Assembly: GCF_028280385.1 (NCBI RefSeq)
Contig: NZ_JANQLX010000001.1
Location: forward strand, 1 to 64,000
From: Allomuricauda sp.
GTDB taxonomy: Bacteria > Bacteroidota > Bacteroidia > Flavobacteriales > Flavobacteriaceae
Length of the DNA stretch: 64,000 bases
Reading direction: 5' to 3'
Below, piece by piece: positions 43,956 to 53,146 of this stretch (position 1 is the stretch's first letter; the number at the start of each line of letters is the position of its first letter). A model generated the notes under the pieces. That model was not told where the DNA came from and did not search any database. It was given only the letters and a program-made list of their open reading frames with translations. The translations under genes and the position numbers were made by a program.

Positions 43956-44711
43956 ATGATTTCCTTAAAATTCTGGAATATAAAAAGCGCTATCCCTCTC
44001 TTGTTGATACTCGCCTTGAATTCAACACTCCTAATTGCCCAACAGAACAAAAAAGAGTGGGGGCCTCAACCAGTGGTCGTCCAACCGGGAAAGAATGGCA
44101 AGGCTCCATCCGATGCCATTGTGCTGTTTGACGGTGGAAATCTTGACAATTTCGTCAGTGTATTGACTGGTGGGGAAGCTAAATGGAAGGTTTCGGGCAA
44201 CAAGTTCACGGTAGTTCCGGGAACCAAGGCCATTCGGACAAAACAGGGATTTGGGGATTGCCAATTGCATATTGAATGGAAAACACCCCAAAGCGATTCA
44301 CGTGAAGGAAAAACAGGACAACAAAATGGGAACTCTGGGATATATTTTATGAGCAAATATGAAATCCAAGTATTGAATTCGTATAAAAATGAAACCAAGC
44401 CCAAAGGGCAGGCAGGTGCATTTTATGGAAATTTCCCACCACTTGTGAATGCTTCATTGCCTCCCGGTGAATGGCAGACCTACGACATCATTTTTAAAGC
44501 TCCCAAGTTCAACAAGGACGAAGAATTGGTCGAGCCGGGTTCATTTACGGTTTTCCACAATGGGGTGCTGGTACAAAACCACGTTCCGATCACCAAGCCC
44601 ACGGCGGCCCATAACAGGGAATTTCCGTTAACTGAGCAGGAATTGCCTTTAATGCTGCAAGATCATAAGAACGAAGTCAGCTATAGAAATATCTGGATTA
44701 GAAAATTGTAG
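43956..44711 (+). CDS. DUF1080 (3-keto-disaccharide hydrolase-like) protein, single domain
   Basis: A 251-residue exported protein consisting of a signal peptide and one DUF1080 domain: A-I-V-L-F-D-G-G-N-L-D-N-F at the start, Q-L-H-I-E-W-K-T-P, N-S-G-I-Y-F-M-S-K-Y-E-I-Q-V-L and W-Q-T-Y-D-I-I-F-K. It is the minimal form of the domain found in the larger protein at 23852. The ATG at 43956 gives a good signal; the frame from 43884 overlaps the previous gene. Possibly acts on an oxidised glycoside, or simply binds glycan. Confidence 0.85.
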   Translation: MISLKFWNIKSAIPLLLILALNSTLLIAQQNKKEWGPQPVVVQPGKNGKAPSDAIVLFDGGNLDNFVSVLTGGEAKWKVSGNKFTVVPGTKAIRTKQGFGDCQLHIEWKTPQSDSREGKTGQQNGNSGIYFMSKYEIQVLNSYKNETKPKGQAGAFYGNFPPLVNASLPPGEWQTYDIIFKAPKFNKDEELVEPGSFTVFHNGVLVQNHVPITKPTAAHNREFPLTEQELPLMLQDHKNEVSYRNIWIRKL

Positions 44712-44789
44712 CACATTGGCACATACACCCGGAATATCATCCATTCTTGGTGGTTTGAAAATAATTGGAACACAACTAAAAGTGTAAAA

Positions 44790-47087
44790 ATGAAAAAACT
44801 AAACGTAATTCTAGGTTTACTGGCGCTAGCCTCCATTTTTGGAGTTGAAGCGCAAACACCCAACAGGCTTTTTTACAACCAACCGGCCAGCAAGTGGGTA
44901 GAGGCCTTGCCCATTGGGAACGGACGTATGGGAGCCATGGTGTATGGAGGGGTGACCGAGGACCGTATCCAATTCAATGAAGAAACCCTTTGGACCGGGG
45001 AACCACATGATTATTCCAACAAGGGGGCTTACAAGTTTTTGCCCAAGATCCAACAGTTATTGGCTGAAGGAAAACAACAGGAAGCGGATGACCTTGCTGC
45101 CAAGGAATTTATGAGTGAACCTTTGCACCAAAAAGCCTATCAGCCTTTTGGCGATTTAATCCTGAATTTTCCGGGCCATGGCAACTATAAGAATTACAAA
45201 AGGGTGCTCGATATTGACAATGCCATTGCCACTACTTCTTATGCGGTTGATGGTGTTAACTATACCAGGGAATTTTTGGTTAGCAAGCCTGATGATGTAA
45301 TTGCCATAAAAATTACTGCCGATCAGCCTGGAGCATTACAGATGAGCTTGGGATTAAATTCCGCCCACTACCAAAAGTCGGTAGATACGGATTATGATCA
45401 ACAGGTGTTGTTCGTTAATGTGGCCGAAGGCAAAATGAAGGGAGCGGCGGGGATGAAGGTACTATCTGACGGTAAGATTCAACCCTCCTATGACAAGATT
45501 TCCGTTTCAGGTGCCACAACGGTAACAGTGTACCTTGGCGCCTATACCAATTTTGTGAATTTCAGGGATATTTCAGATAGGCCCATAAGGTATGTAAAGT
45601 CGAATCTAAAGCAATATCCAAAATACGACTATGACGAAATAAAGACGAAACATATTGCTGATTACAAAAATTTATATGGTCGTTTTCAATTGGAATTCGG
45701 GGATAACGGGAGGAGCAATATTCCTACTAACGAACGTATATATAAATTCTGGAAAGACCCAGATGATCCGCAGTTTATTGCCCAATACGTACAATATGCC
45801 CGCTATTTGATGATTTCATCAAGTAGGCCAGGAGGACAACCGGCCAACTTACAGGGAATATGGAACAAGGATTTGGATCCAGCTTGGGAAAGTAAATGGA
45901 CCTGTAACATCAATGCAGAGATGAACTACTGGCCCGTTGAGTTGACCAACCTTTCGGAATGTCATGAACCCCTGTTTGATTTGATTGGGGAAGTGGCGCA
46001 AAGCGGTTCAATTGTTGCCAAGGAACACTATGGCAGTGATGGCTGGGTGCTGCACCATAACACAGATATTTGGAGGGGCGCCGCACCCATCAATGCGGCC
46101 AATCACGGTATTTGGGTAACTGGCGGCGCATGGTTGTGCGACCACATTTGGGAACACTACAAATTTACCCAGGATAAAGAATTTTTGGCTGAAAAATACC
46201 CCATTGTCAGAGATGCGGCCTTGTTTTTTACCCAACACCTTATCAAAGATGAAAAAACAGGGTATTTGATCAGTAGTCCTTCCAATTCACCTGAGATAGG
46301 TGGTTTGGTGGCAGGTCCAACAATGGACCACCAGTTAATCCGTAATCTGTTCAATATTTGCATTGAATCATCAAAGATTTTGAACACGGACAAAGAATTT
46401 GCTTCAAAATTAAAAACGATGATTCCCCAGATAGCCCCAAACCAAATAGGAAGGTTGGGCCAGTTACAGGAATGGCTGGAGGATAAGGACGACCCTGAGG
46501 TAAAACATAGACATGTATCGCATCTGTGGGGTGTTCATCCCGGGAGTGAAATCAACTGGGAAGAAACACCAGATTTAATGAAAGCAGCACGGCAATCGCT
46601 GATATTTCGAGGGGATAAAGGAACCGGTTGGAGTTTGGGATGGAAAATCAATTTTTGGTCCCGTTTTAAAGATGGAAACCGCACCTATAAATTGATTCAC
46701 ATGTTGTTGAGCCCTGCGGAGGAACCCCTCCGGGAAATTGCCGGGGGTTCATACCCCAACCTTTTTGATGCCCACCCTCCATTCCAGATTGATGGCAACT
46801 TTGGAGGTGCCGCAGGAATTGTCGAAATGCTGGTACAAAGTCATTTGGATAAAATAGACCTGTTGCCCGCACTGCCCGATAAATTGGCCGATGGGAGTAT
46901 AAATGGAGTGTGTGCAAGGGGCGGTTTTGAGCTTTCCTTTAGCTGGAAAGATGGCAAACTGAAACAAGTGAATGTTCTTTCCAAAGCTGGCAAAAAGTGT
47001 GTTCTCAAATACGGAGATAAAACCATTGGGTTCAATACGGAAAAAGGAAAGGAATATGCCTTTAACGGTAAACTTAAGAAGCAATAA
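44790..47087 (+). CDS. GH95-family alpha-L-fucosidase (or alpha-L-galactosidase)
   Basis: A 765-residue exported GH95 enzyme. The N-terminal beta domain opens W-V-E-A-L-P-I-G-N-G-R-M-G-A-M-V and I-Q-F-N-E-E-T-L-W-T-G. The helical-barrel active site is complete by comparison with known GH95 fucosidases: N373 and N375 (N-I-N-A-E-M-N-Y-W), acid E502 (S-P-S-N-S-P-E) and D668 (I-D-G-N-F-G-G). GH95 enzymes invert and typically cleave alpha-1,2-linked fucose or galactose. It is one of two GH95 genes flanking a sulfatase, following a 78-base gap. Confidence 0.95.
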   Translation: MKKLNVILGLLALASIFGVEAQTPNRLFYNQPASKWVEALPIGNGRMGAMVYGGVTEDRIQFNEETLWTGEPHDYSNKGAYKFLPKIQQLLAEGKQQEADDLAAKEFMSEPLHQKAYQPFGDLILNFPGHGNYKNYKRVLDIDNAIATTSYAVDGVNYTREFLVSKPDDVIAIKITADQPGALQMSLGLNSAHYQKSVDTDYDQQVLFVNVAEGKMKGAAGMKVLSDGKIQPSYDKISVSGATTVTVYLGAYTNFVNFRDISDRPIRYVKSNLKQYPKYDYDEIKTKHIADYKNLYGRFQLEFGDNGRSNIPTNERIYKFWKDPDDPQFIAQYVQYARYLMISSSRPGGQPANLQGIWNKDLDPAWESKWTCNINAEMNYWPVELTNLSECHEPLFDLIGEVAQSGSIVAKEHYGSDGWVLHHNTDIWRGAAPINAANHGIWVTGGAWLCDHIWEHYKFTQDKEFLAEKYPIVRDAALFFTQHLIKDEKTGYLISSPSNSPEIGGLVAGPTMDHQLIRNLFNICIESSKILNTDKEFASKLKTMIPQIAPNQIGRLGQLQEWLEDKDDPEVKHRHVSHLWGVHPGSEINWEETPDLMKAARQSLIFRGDKGTGWSLGWKINFWSRFKDGNRTYKLIHMLLSPAEEPLREIAGGSYPNLFDAHPPFQIDGNFGGAAGIVEMLVQSHLDKIDLLPALPDKLADGSINGVCARGGFELSFSWKDGKLKQVNVLSKAGKKCVLKYGDKTIGFNTEKGKEYAFNGKLKKQ

Positions 47088-47112
47088 AAGCCAGTATAAA
47101 ACAGTCAAAGAA

Positions 47113-48810
47113 ATGAATCGATTTTTGTTCATCAAGGTCCTTTTGGTCTGTGGATTAATTTCCAGTTGTGCCCAAAAAAAGGAAACAGTACAAAGACCCA
47201 ATATCATTGTAATCCTGTCTGATGATATGGGATACTCGGATATAGGTTGCTATGGAGGTGAAATCAATACGCCCACCTTGGACAATTTGGCAGAAAACGG
47301 ACTTCGCTTTACCCAATTCTATAATACCGGGAGATGCTGCCCAACCAGGGCGTCATTGTTAACGGGATTGTATCAACACCAGGCAGGAATTGGCCATATG
47401 ATGTGGGATAGCAACAAAAGGGGCTATCGGGGTGATTTGAGCAGCAACGCCGTTACCATTGCCGAAGTCCTAAAACAAGCAGGGTATTCCACCTATATGT
47501 CTGGTAAATGGCACGTGACCAAATATAGAGGCAAAGACCCAAACCCTTCCAAGCACAACTGGCCTCTGCAACGTGGATTTGATAAGTTTTTTGGAACGAT
47601 CCACGGCGCTGGTAGTTTTTATGACCCAAGTTCCCTAAGCAGGGATAATGAATATATTGCCCCTTGGGATGACTTCTACTATACCGATGCTATTTCTGAT
47701 GAGGCGGTGCAGTATATAAAGGACCACGACGATGACGAACCTTTCTTTCTATACCTGCCCTATACCGCTGCGCACTGGCCCATGCACGCCAAGCCGGAGG
47801 ACATTGAAAAATACAAAGGAAAATTTGATGATGGCTGGGACAAAATGCGGGGACGAAAGATTACCCGCATGAAGGAAATGGGATTGATTCCTGCTTCTGT
47901 GCAACTGTCTGAAAAGGATAGGGTTCCAGATTGGGAGGATACTGAACTACAAGAATGGTATAGCTCGCTCATGGAGGTATATGCGGCCATGGTGGATAAT
48001 ATGGATCAGGGGATTGGCAGGATCATGAATACGTTGGACCAAAAAGGAATTAAGGAGAACACTCTGGTTTTCTTTATGCAGGACAATGGCGGATGCGCAG
48101 AGGAATTTGGTTTTAGGGATGAAATAGGTCCACATGATGAAACAGCCAAAGTGGGTGAGATTAAACCTATGGCACCGGGAGAACTGCAAACAGGTATGGT
48201 CCCGAATTACACCCGTGATGGTAGGCCGGTCATGATGGGGAAAGGTCTTGAACCAGGGGCAGATGATACTTACTTGGCGTATGGAAGACCATGGGCCAAT
48301 GCCAGTAACACACCGTTTAGGATGTATAAGCACCATGTACATGAAGGAGGTATTGCAACACCGCTGATTGTTCATTGGCCATCCGGTATAGAGGGCAAAA
48401 ATGAATTCAGGGATGAGCCGAGCCATCTAATTGACATCATGGCAACCTGCGTTGAGGTGGCCGGGGCATCTTATCCAGAAAATTTTGAAGAACACGAGAT
48501 CATTCCCTTGGAGGGAAAAAGTTTGGTATCCGTTTTTGATGGGGAAGATTTACAGGAGAGACCTCTGTTTTGGGAACACGAGGGAAATAAGGCCGTACGC
48601 ATGGGGAAATACAAATTGGTGTCCAGATATAACAAGGAATCAGAATATAACTGGGAGTTATATGACTTGGAAAGCGATAGAAGTGAAACCAATGATCTTG
48701 TTCAAAAAATGCCGGAAAAAGCAGAGGAACTTGAGCTGATATGGAGACAATGGGCAGAACGTGCGGGAGTGCTCACCTGGGCCTCCAGGGAAGAAATAAA
48801 ACCTAATTAA
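47113..48810 (+). CDS. S1-family arylsulfatase lipoprotein, S1_4-like
   Basis: A 565-residue lipoprotein (I-S-S-C-A). Motifs: I-L-S-D-D-M-G-Y-S-D, C75 as the first Cys of C-C-P-T-R, S-G-K-W-H-V-T and F-M-Q-D-N-G-G-C. The G-R-C-C-P-T-R-A-S-L-L-T-G segment and a long insertion (~240-360) are typical of classical arylsulfatases (S1_4-like). The ATG at 47113 gives the signal peptide; a longer frame from 46972 overlaps the GH95 gene. Sandwiched between two GH95 genes, it may remove sulfate that blocks fucose release. Confidence 0.93.
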   Translation: MNRFLFIKVLLVCGLISSCAQKKETVQRPNIIVILSDDMGYSDIGCYGGEINTPTLDNLAENGLRFTQFYNTGRCCPTRASLLTGLYQHQAGIGHMMWDSNKRGYRGDLSSNAVTIAEVLKQAGYSTYMSGKWHVTKYRGKDPNPSKHNWPLQRGFDKFFGTIHGAGSFYDPSSLSRDNEYIAPWDDFYYTDAISDEAVQYIKDHDDDEPFFLYLPYTAAHWPMHAKPEDIEKYKGKFDDGWDKMRGRKITRMKEMGLIPASVQLSEKDRVPDWEDTELQEWYSSLMEVYAAMVDNMDQGIGRIMNTLDQKGIKENTLVFFMQDNGGCAEEFGFRDEIGPHDETAKVGEIKPMAPGELQTGMVPNYTRDGRPVMMGKGLEPGADDTYLAYGRPWANASNTPFRMYKHHVHEGGIATPLIVHWPSGIEGKNEFRDEPSHLIDIMATCVEVAGASYPENFEEHEIIPLEGKSLVSVFDGEDLQERPLFWEHEGNKAVRMGKYKLVSRYNKESEYNWELYDLESDRSETNDLVQKMPEKAEELELIWRQWAERAGVLTWASREEIKPN

Positions 48811-48817
48811 GAAGGGA

Positions 48818-51160
48818 ATGATGAAGATGTACAAATTGTTTAGCGCCGTATGCTGCTTTGTATTTACTTGTGCAATCAATGCGCAGTCAGATTTAAGACT
48901 TTTCTACGATGAACCGGCTGTGGAATGGACCGAGGCACTGCCTGTGGGTAATGGGAGACTTGGAGCCATGGTTTATGGTAAGGTTGCACAGGAGCATATC
49001 CAGTTCAATGAAGAAACTTTGTGGACCGGAAAACCACGTTCTTATGCCAGGGAAGGCGCTCACAAACATTTGTCAGAAATAAGAAGATTGCTCTTCGAAG
49101 GGAAACAGGGCGAGGCCATGGCCATTATGGAGAAAGATTTCATGAGCACTCCTAGATCACTTATGGCGTACCAGCCTTTTGGCGATTTGATCATCAATTT
49201 TCCCGGTCATGAGAACTATACCCATTATTCACGCCAATTGGATATAGCACAGGCCATTTCTTCAGTGGGTTATCAAGTAGACGGCGTGCAATACAGCAGG
49301 GAAGTTCTGGTCAGTGAACCAGACCAACTTATTGCTATCCACTTAAGTGCGGACAAGACGGGAGCCCTAGATTTTAATCTGTTTTTGGATTCAAGACACC
49401 TTCAAAAATCGGTGGTAACGGAGAACGGAACACAGACTTTGTTCGTAAAACCGGCCAAAGAACCACAACGCTTTTTTCCGGATCAACCTGAAGAGAGTGT
49501 ATTGGAGGGCTACGCTGGGTTGCGGGTGGTCACAGATGGCAAACTATTCACCACTTACACTGACATAAAGGTAAGTGGTGCAACAACTGCAACCATATAT
49601 ATGGCCGCCCACACCAATTTTGTGAATTTTCAAGATGTAAGTGGGAAACCAGCGAAGGAAGTAAGGGGGGCCTTGGGTGGGTTTGCGACCTTGAAATACG
49701 ATGAAGTCAAGCAAAGGCACATTGAGGAGTACCAATCCCTGTTCAATCGCTTCCATTTGGAATTTAAAGGGCAAAGTCGTTCTGGGGTACCTACGGATGA
49801 GCGCATTCTTCAATTCTGGAAAAATCCTGAAGACCCTGGACTTTTGGCCTTATATGTCCAATACGGACGATACCTGTTGATTTCTTCAAGTAGACAGGGG
49901 ACGCAGCCCGCCAATCTTCAGGGCATATGGAACAAGGACATAAATCCGGCCTGGAAAAGCAAGTATACCACAAACATCAATGCGGAAATGAACTATTGGC
50001 CGGCCGAAGTGACCAATCTCCCAGACTGTCACGAGCCGTTCTTACAGCTGATAAACGAATGTGCGATCACAGGCCAAATTGCGGCAAAAGAACATTATAA
50101 TGCTGATGGATGGGCCTTGCACCACAATACGGATATTTGGAGGGCCACAGCTCCCATAAACCTGACCTCCATTGGAACATGGGTAGGGGGATCAGGCTGG
50201 GTAACCCATCATGTTTGGGAACATTATCTGTTTACGCAAGATTTGGATTTTCTTCAAAAGCAATTCCCGGTCATAAAAGGATCAGCCCAGTTTTACAGCG
50301 ATTTTTTGGTCAAGGACCCCACAACAGGATGGTTGGTAAGTTCCCCTTCCAACTCCCCGGAAATAGGTGGCTTGGTCGCTGGACCTACAATGGATCATCA
50401 GATTATACGATCATTGTTCAAGATTTGCATTGAAGCAGCTGAAATTCTGGGTCAAGAAGATGCCTTTATAGGAAAACTCAAAACTCAGCTTCCACAAATC
50501 GCACCAAACCAAATTGGAAAGCATGGCCAAATACAGGAATGGTTGCAGGATAAGGACGACCCCAATGAAAAACACAGACATGTATCCCATTTATGGGCTG
50601 TACATCCTGGAAGGGATATAAACTGGGAAGAAACACCGGATTTGATGAAAGCTGCCAAACAATCGTTGCTTTTTCGGGGCGATGGTGGCACGGGTTGGAG
50701 TTTGGCGGCCAAAATAAATTTCTGGGCCCGATTTCAAGATGGGGACCACGCCTATAAATTGATCCATAATCTATTGAGCCCCGCCGAGCATCCGGATAGA
50801 AAGCCTAAAGGAGGCTCTTATCCCAACCTGTTTGATGCCCATCCCCCTTTTCAAATAGATGGAAATTTTGGTGGCACTGCCGGCATCGTGGAGCTGTTGG
50901 TTCAAAGCCATTTGGATAACATAGAGGTGTTGCCCGCCTTGCCCTCCAATTTAAAGGATGGTTCCATTGCTGGGGTATGTGCCAGGGGAGGTTTCGAGTT
51001 GAAGTTCACTTGGGAAAATGGAAAATTGACCGCTTTGAAGGTAAAGTCAAAGGCAGGTAAAACATGTAAGATAAAGTATGACGGAAAGGTCATTGAATTT
51101 GACACGAAACAGGGAGGAACCTACAATTTCAATGGGAGGTTAAAAAGAATCAATCCTTAA
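48818..51160 (+). CDS. GH95-family alpha-L-fucosidase, second copy
   Basis: A 780-residue exported GH95 enzyme closely resembling the one at 44790, with the same motifs: A-L-P-V-G-N-G-R-L-G-A-M-V; N386 and N388 in N-I-N-A-E-M-N-Y-W; E515 in S-P-S-N-S-P-E; D681 in I-D-G-N-F-G-G. It has an extra ~15-residue insertion in the N-terminal beta domain (around P-Q-R-F-F-P-D). The catalytic core is conserved, so differing specificity would come from surface loops. It starts seven bases after the sulfatase stop. The sulfatase-flanking pair suggests an old duplication. Confidence 0.95.
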   Translation: MMKMYKLFSAVCCFVFTCAINAQSDLRLFYDEPAVEWTEALPVGNGRLGAMVYGKVAQEHIQFNEETLWTGKPRSYAREGAHKHLSEIRRLLFEGKQGEAMAIMEKDFMSTPRSLMAYQPFGDLIINFPGHENYTHYSRQLDIAQAISSVGYQVDGVQYSREVLVSEPDQLIAIHLSADKTGALDFNLFLDSRHLQKSVVTENGTQTLFVKPAKEPQRFFPDQPEESVLEGYAGLRVVTDGKLFTTYTDIKVSGATTATIYMAAHTNFVNFQDVSGKPAKEVRGALGGFATLKYDEVKQRHIEEYQSLFNRFHLEFKGQSRSGVPTDERILQFWKNPEDPGLLALYVQYGRYLLISSSRQGTQPANLQGIWNKDINPAWKSKYTTNINAEMNYWPAEVTNLPDCHEPFLQLINECAITGQIAAKEHYNADGWALHHNTDIWRATAPINLTSIGTWVGGSGWVTHHVWEHYLFTQDLDFLQKQFPVIKGSAQFYSDFLVKDPTTGWLVSSPSNSPEIGGLVAGPTMDHQIIRSLFKICIEAAEILGQEDAFIGKLKTQLPQIAPNQIGKHGQIQEWLQDKDDPNEKHRHVSHLWAVHPGRDINWEETPDLMKAAKQSLLFRGDGGTGWSLAAKINFWARFQDGDHAYKLIHNLLSPAEHPDRKPKGGSYPNLFDAHPPFQIDGNFGGTAGIVELLVQSHLDNIEVLPALPSNLKDGSIAGVCARGGFELKFTWENGKLTALKVKSKAGKTCKIKYDGKVIEFDTKQGGTYNFNGRLKRINP

Positions 51161-51234
51161 AAGAGATATAGGGGAAAGAAATTGTTGGAGCATTGAATTC
51201 AAAATCATCTGAAGCAAAAATAAAAGACAAAAAA

Positions 51235-53133
51235 ATGACCTTAAGGGTACTTAAATTATTATGCATGGCATTTTTCAGCGGGGTGCTTACCACCCAAGCC
51301 CAAGCTGAATATCTGTTCTTACCCGTACCCCAGCAAATCACCTATTCTGAAGGAACCTTTGACCCGGGAGATTCAAAATTGATATGGATGGATACTAAAA
51401 CTTTTCCCGAGCTCCTCAGCATAGGAAAAGCAGCCGTTGACGGTCTGAATTTGGCTGGGTACGGCTTCGAAGTTACCGCCGCAGATGGGACCCAAATTGC
51501 CGGATCCATAGTCATTAACGCTTCCCAAATAGGTAAGAAAGATGGCTATAGGTTAAGTATCAAACCCGATGAAATTGAACTGGTGGCCAATAATATGGCC
51601 GGTGCATTTTATGCTGTTCAAACGTTGAAACAGATATGTCTACAATCAGCCTCCAACAGATTAAAGTGTCTCACTATAGTGGATTGGCCTGATTTTCCAA
51701 ATCGTGGTATTATGACAGATGTGTCCCGGGATAAAGTGCCCACCATGGAATCCTTGTTCAAACTTGTGGACATGATGGCCAGTTGGAAATTAAACCAGTT
51801 ACAGCTGTATACCGAACACACCTTTGCCTATAGAAATCATGAAACGGTGTGGAAGGGTTGGAGCCCAATGACCGGTCAACAGATTTTGGAACTGGACGCT
51901 TATTGCAGGGAACGCTACATTGAATTGGTGCCCAACCAAAACTCCATGGCGCACATGAGCAGGTGGCTGGGTCACCCGGAATACGAGCACCTATCCGAGA
52001 CACACCACAACTATACCATAAGCCCAGCGGAACCAGGAACCATGGAACTACTCGATGAGCTATACAGCGAGTTGCTTCCCCATTTTTCAAGCAACCAAAT
52101 TAATGTGGGATGCGATGAAGCTTCACAGATAGGCACGGGCAAAAGCAAACATCTGATTACGGAGAAGGGCAAACGGCAATTGTACGTCGATTTCCTTTTG
52201 GAGATTTATAAAAGTGTTCAAAAGCATGGGAAAACCATGCAATTCTGGGGGGACATTATTCTTAAGGAACCAAAATTTATCGATCAATTGCCGGAGAACA
52301 TTGTCGGTTTAATTTGGGGATACGAAGCGGACCACCCCTTTGAGGAGCAATGTAAAAAATTCAAGGATTCCGGGGTCCCTTTTTATGTGTGCCCGGGCAC
52401 TTCCTCCTGGAGGTCCGTTGCGGGCAGAACGGACAATGCCAAACAAAACTTATCCAATGCAGCGAGTGCCGGATTAAAACACGGTGCCACCGGTTACTTG
52501 ATTACCAACTGGGGAGATGGTGGCCATTGGCAGCCCTTGACCACAGCTTTGCCCGGCTATGCCTATGGTGCTGCCTTAAGCTGGTCCGAAAACGCGAACA
52601 CGGAATTGGATGTCCCAAAGGTGCTTGATGCTTTTGTTTTCCAAGATGAGGCCGGAAAAATGGGAAAAGCCATATATGATTTGGGGAATGCTTATAAGGA
52701 AACAGGCATTACCCTAAAAACAGCCTCCGTTTTGTATGAGCTGTTGCATACTAGGGGGTTGGGAAACAAATGGAAGGGAAAATATGTAAACCATGATAGG
52801 TCGTACTTCGAAAATACCTTCAATTACATAGACAACATAGTCCAATCTTTGGAAAAAACCCAAATGGACTGTACTGATAGTGAGCTTTTCCATGATGAGG
52901 TAAGGCAGGCTGCCAAAATGCTTCAACATGCATGTAAGTTGGCCCTTGCCCAATTGGAAACAAAGACGGCCCTCACCTCGGATATCCCTGAGAAAAAAAG
53001 GCAGCTTTTGGCCGCAGAACTTGAAGATATCATTGCGGAACACAAGCGTCTTTGGGTAATGCGCAACCGCCCTGGTGGTTTGTCCAATAGTGTGTTCAAA
53101 ATGTCGAAATTATTAAAAGAGTACCACCAATAG
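51235..53133 (+). CDS. GH20-like beta-hexosaminidase-type glycoside hydrolase
   Basis: A 632-residue exported protein. An N-terminal alpha/beta domain (~25-150: P-V-P-Q-Q-I-T-Y, Y-R-L-S-I-K-P-D-E-I-E-L) is of the kind preceding GH20 and related barrels. A-F-Y-A-V-Q-T-L-K-Q, D-W-P-D-F-P-N-R-G and the Asp-Glu pair D294-E295 (V-G-C-D-E-A-S) match the GH20 catalytic layout. The C-terminal ~150 residues are helical. The ATG at 51235 gives a good signal; an upstream TTG frame at 51193 does not. It may remove a beta-linked N-acetylhexosamine or related sugar, but the barrel is divergent and true GH20 activity is uncertain. Confidence 0.75.
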   Translation: MTLRVLKLLCMAFFSGVLTTQAQAEYLFLPVPQQITYSEGTFDPGDSKLIWMDTKTFPELLSIGKAAVDGLNLAGYGFEVTAADGTQIAGSIVINASQIGKKDGYRLSIKPDEIELVANNMAGAFYAVQTLKQICLQSASNRLKCLTIVDWPDFPNRGIMTDVSRDKVPTMESLFKLVDMMASWKLNQLQLYTEHTFAYRNHETVWKGWSPMTGQQILELDAYCRERYIELVPNQNSMAHMSRWLGHPEYEHLSETHHNYTISPAEPGTMELLDELYSELLPHFSSNQINVGCDEASQIGTGKSKHLITEKGKRQLYVDFLLEIYKSVQKHGKTMQFWGDIILKEPKFIDQLPENIVGLIWGYEADHPFEEQCKKFKDSGVPFYVCPGTSSWRSVAGRTDNAKQNLSNAASAGLKHGATGYLITNWGDGGHWQPLTTALPGYAYGAALSWSENANTELDVPKVLDAFVFQDEAGKMGKAIYDLGNAYKETGITLKTASVLYELLHTRGLGNKWKGKYVNHDRSYFENTFNYIDNIVQSLEKTQMDCTDSELFHDEVRQAAKMLQHACKLALAQLETKTALTSDIPEKKRQLLAAELEDIIAEHKRLWVMRNRPGGLSNSVFKMSKLLKEYHQ

Positions 53134-53146
53134 TTAGTGTAAATAC

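Noticed and set aside
47335..47340. Double cysteine C-C-P-T-R read as a damaged sulfatase motif
   Set aside because: The first Cys fits C-x-P-x-R with Cys as x, which is normal for S1_4-like arylsulfatases.
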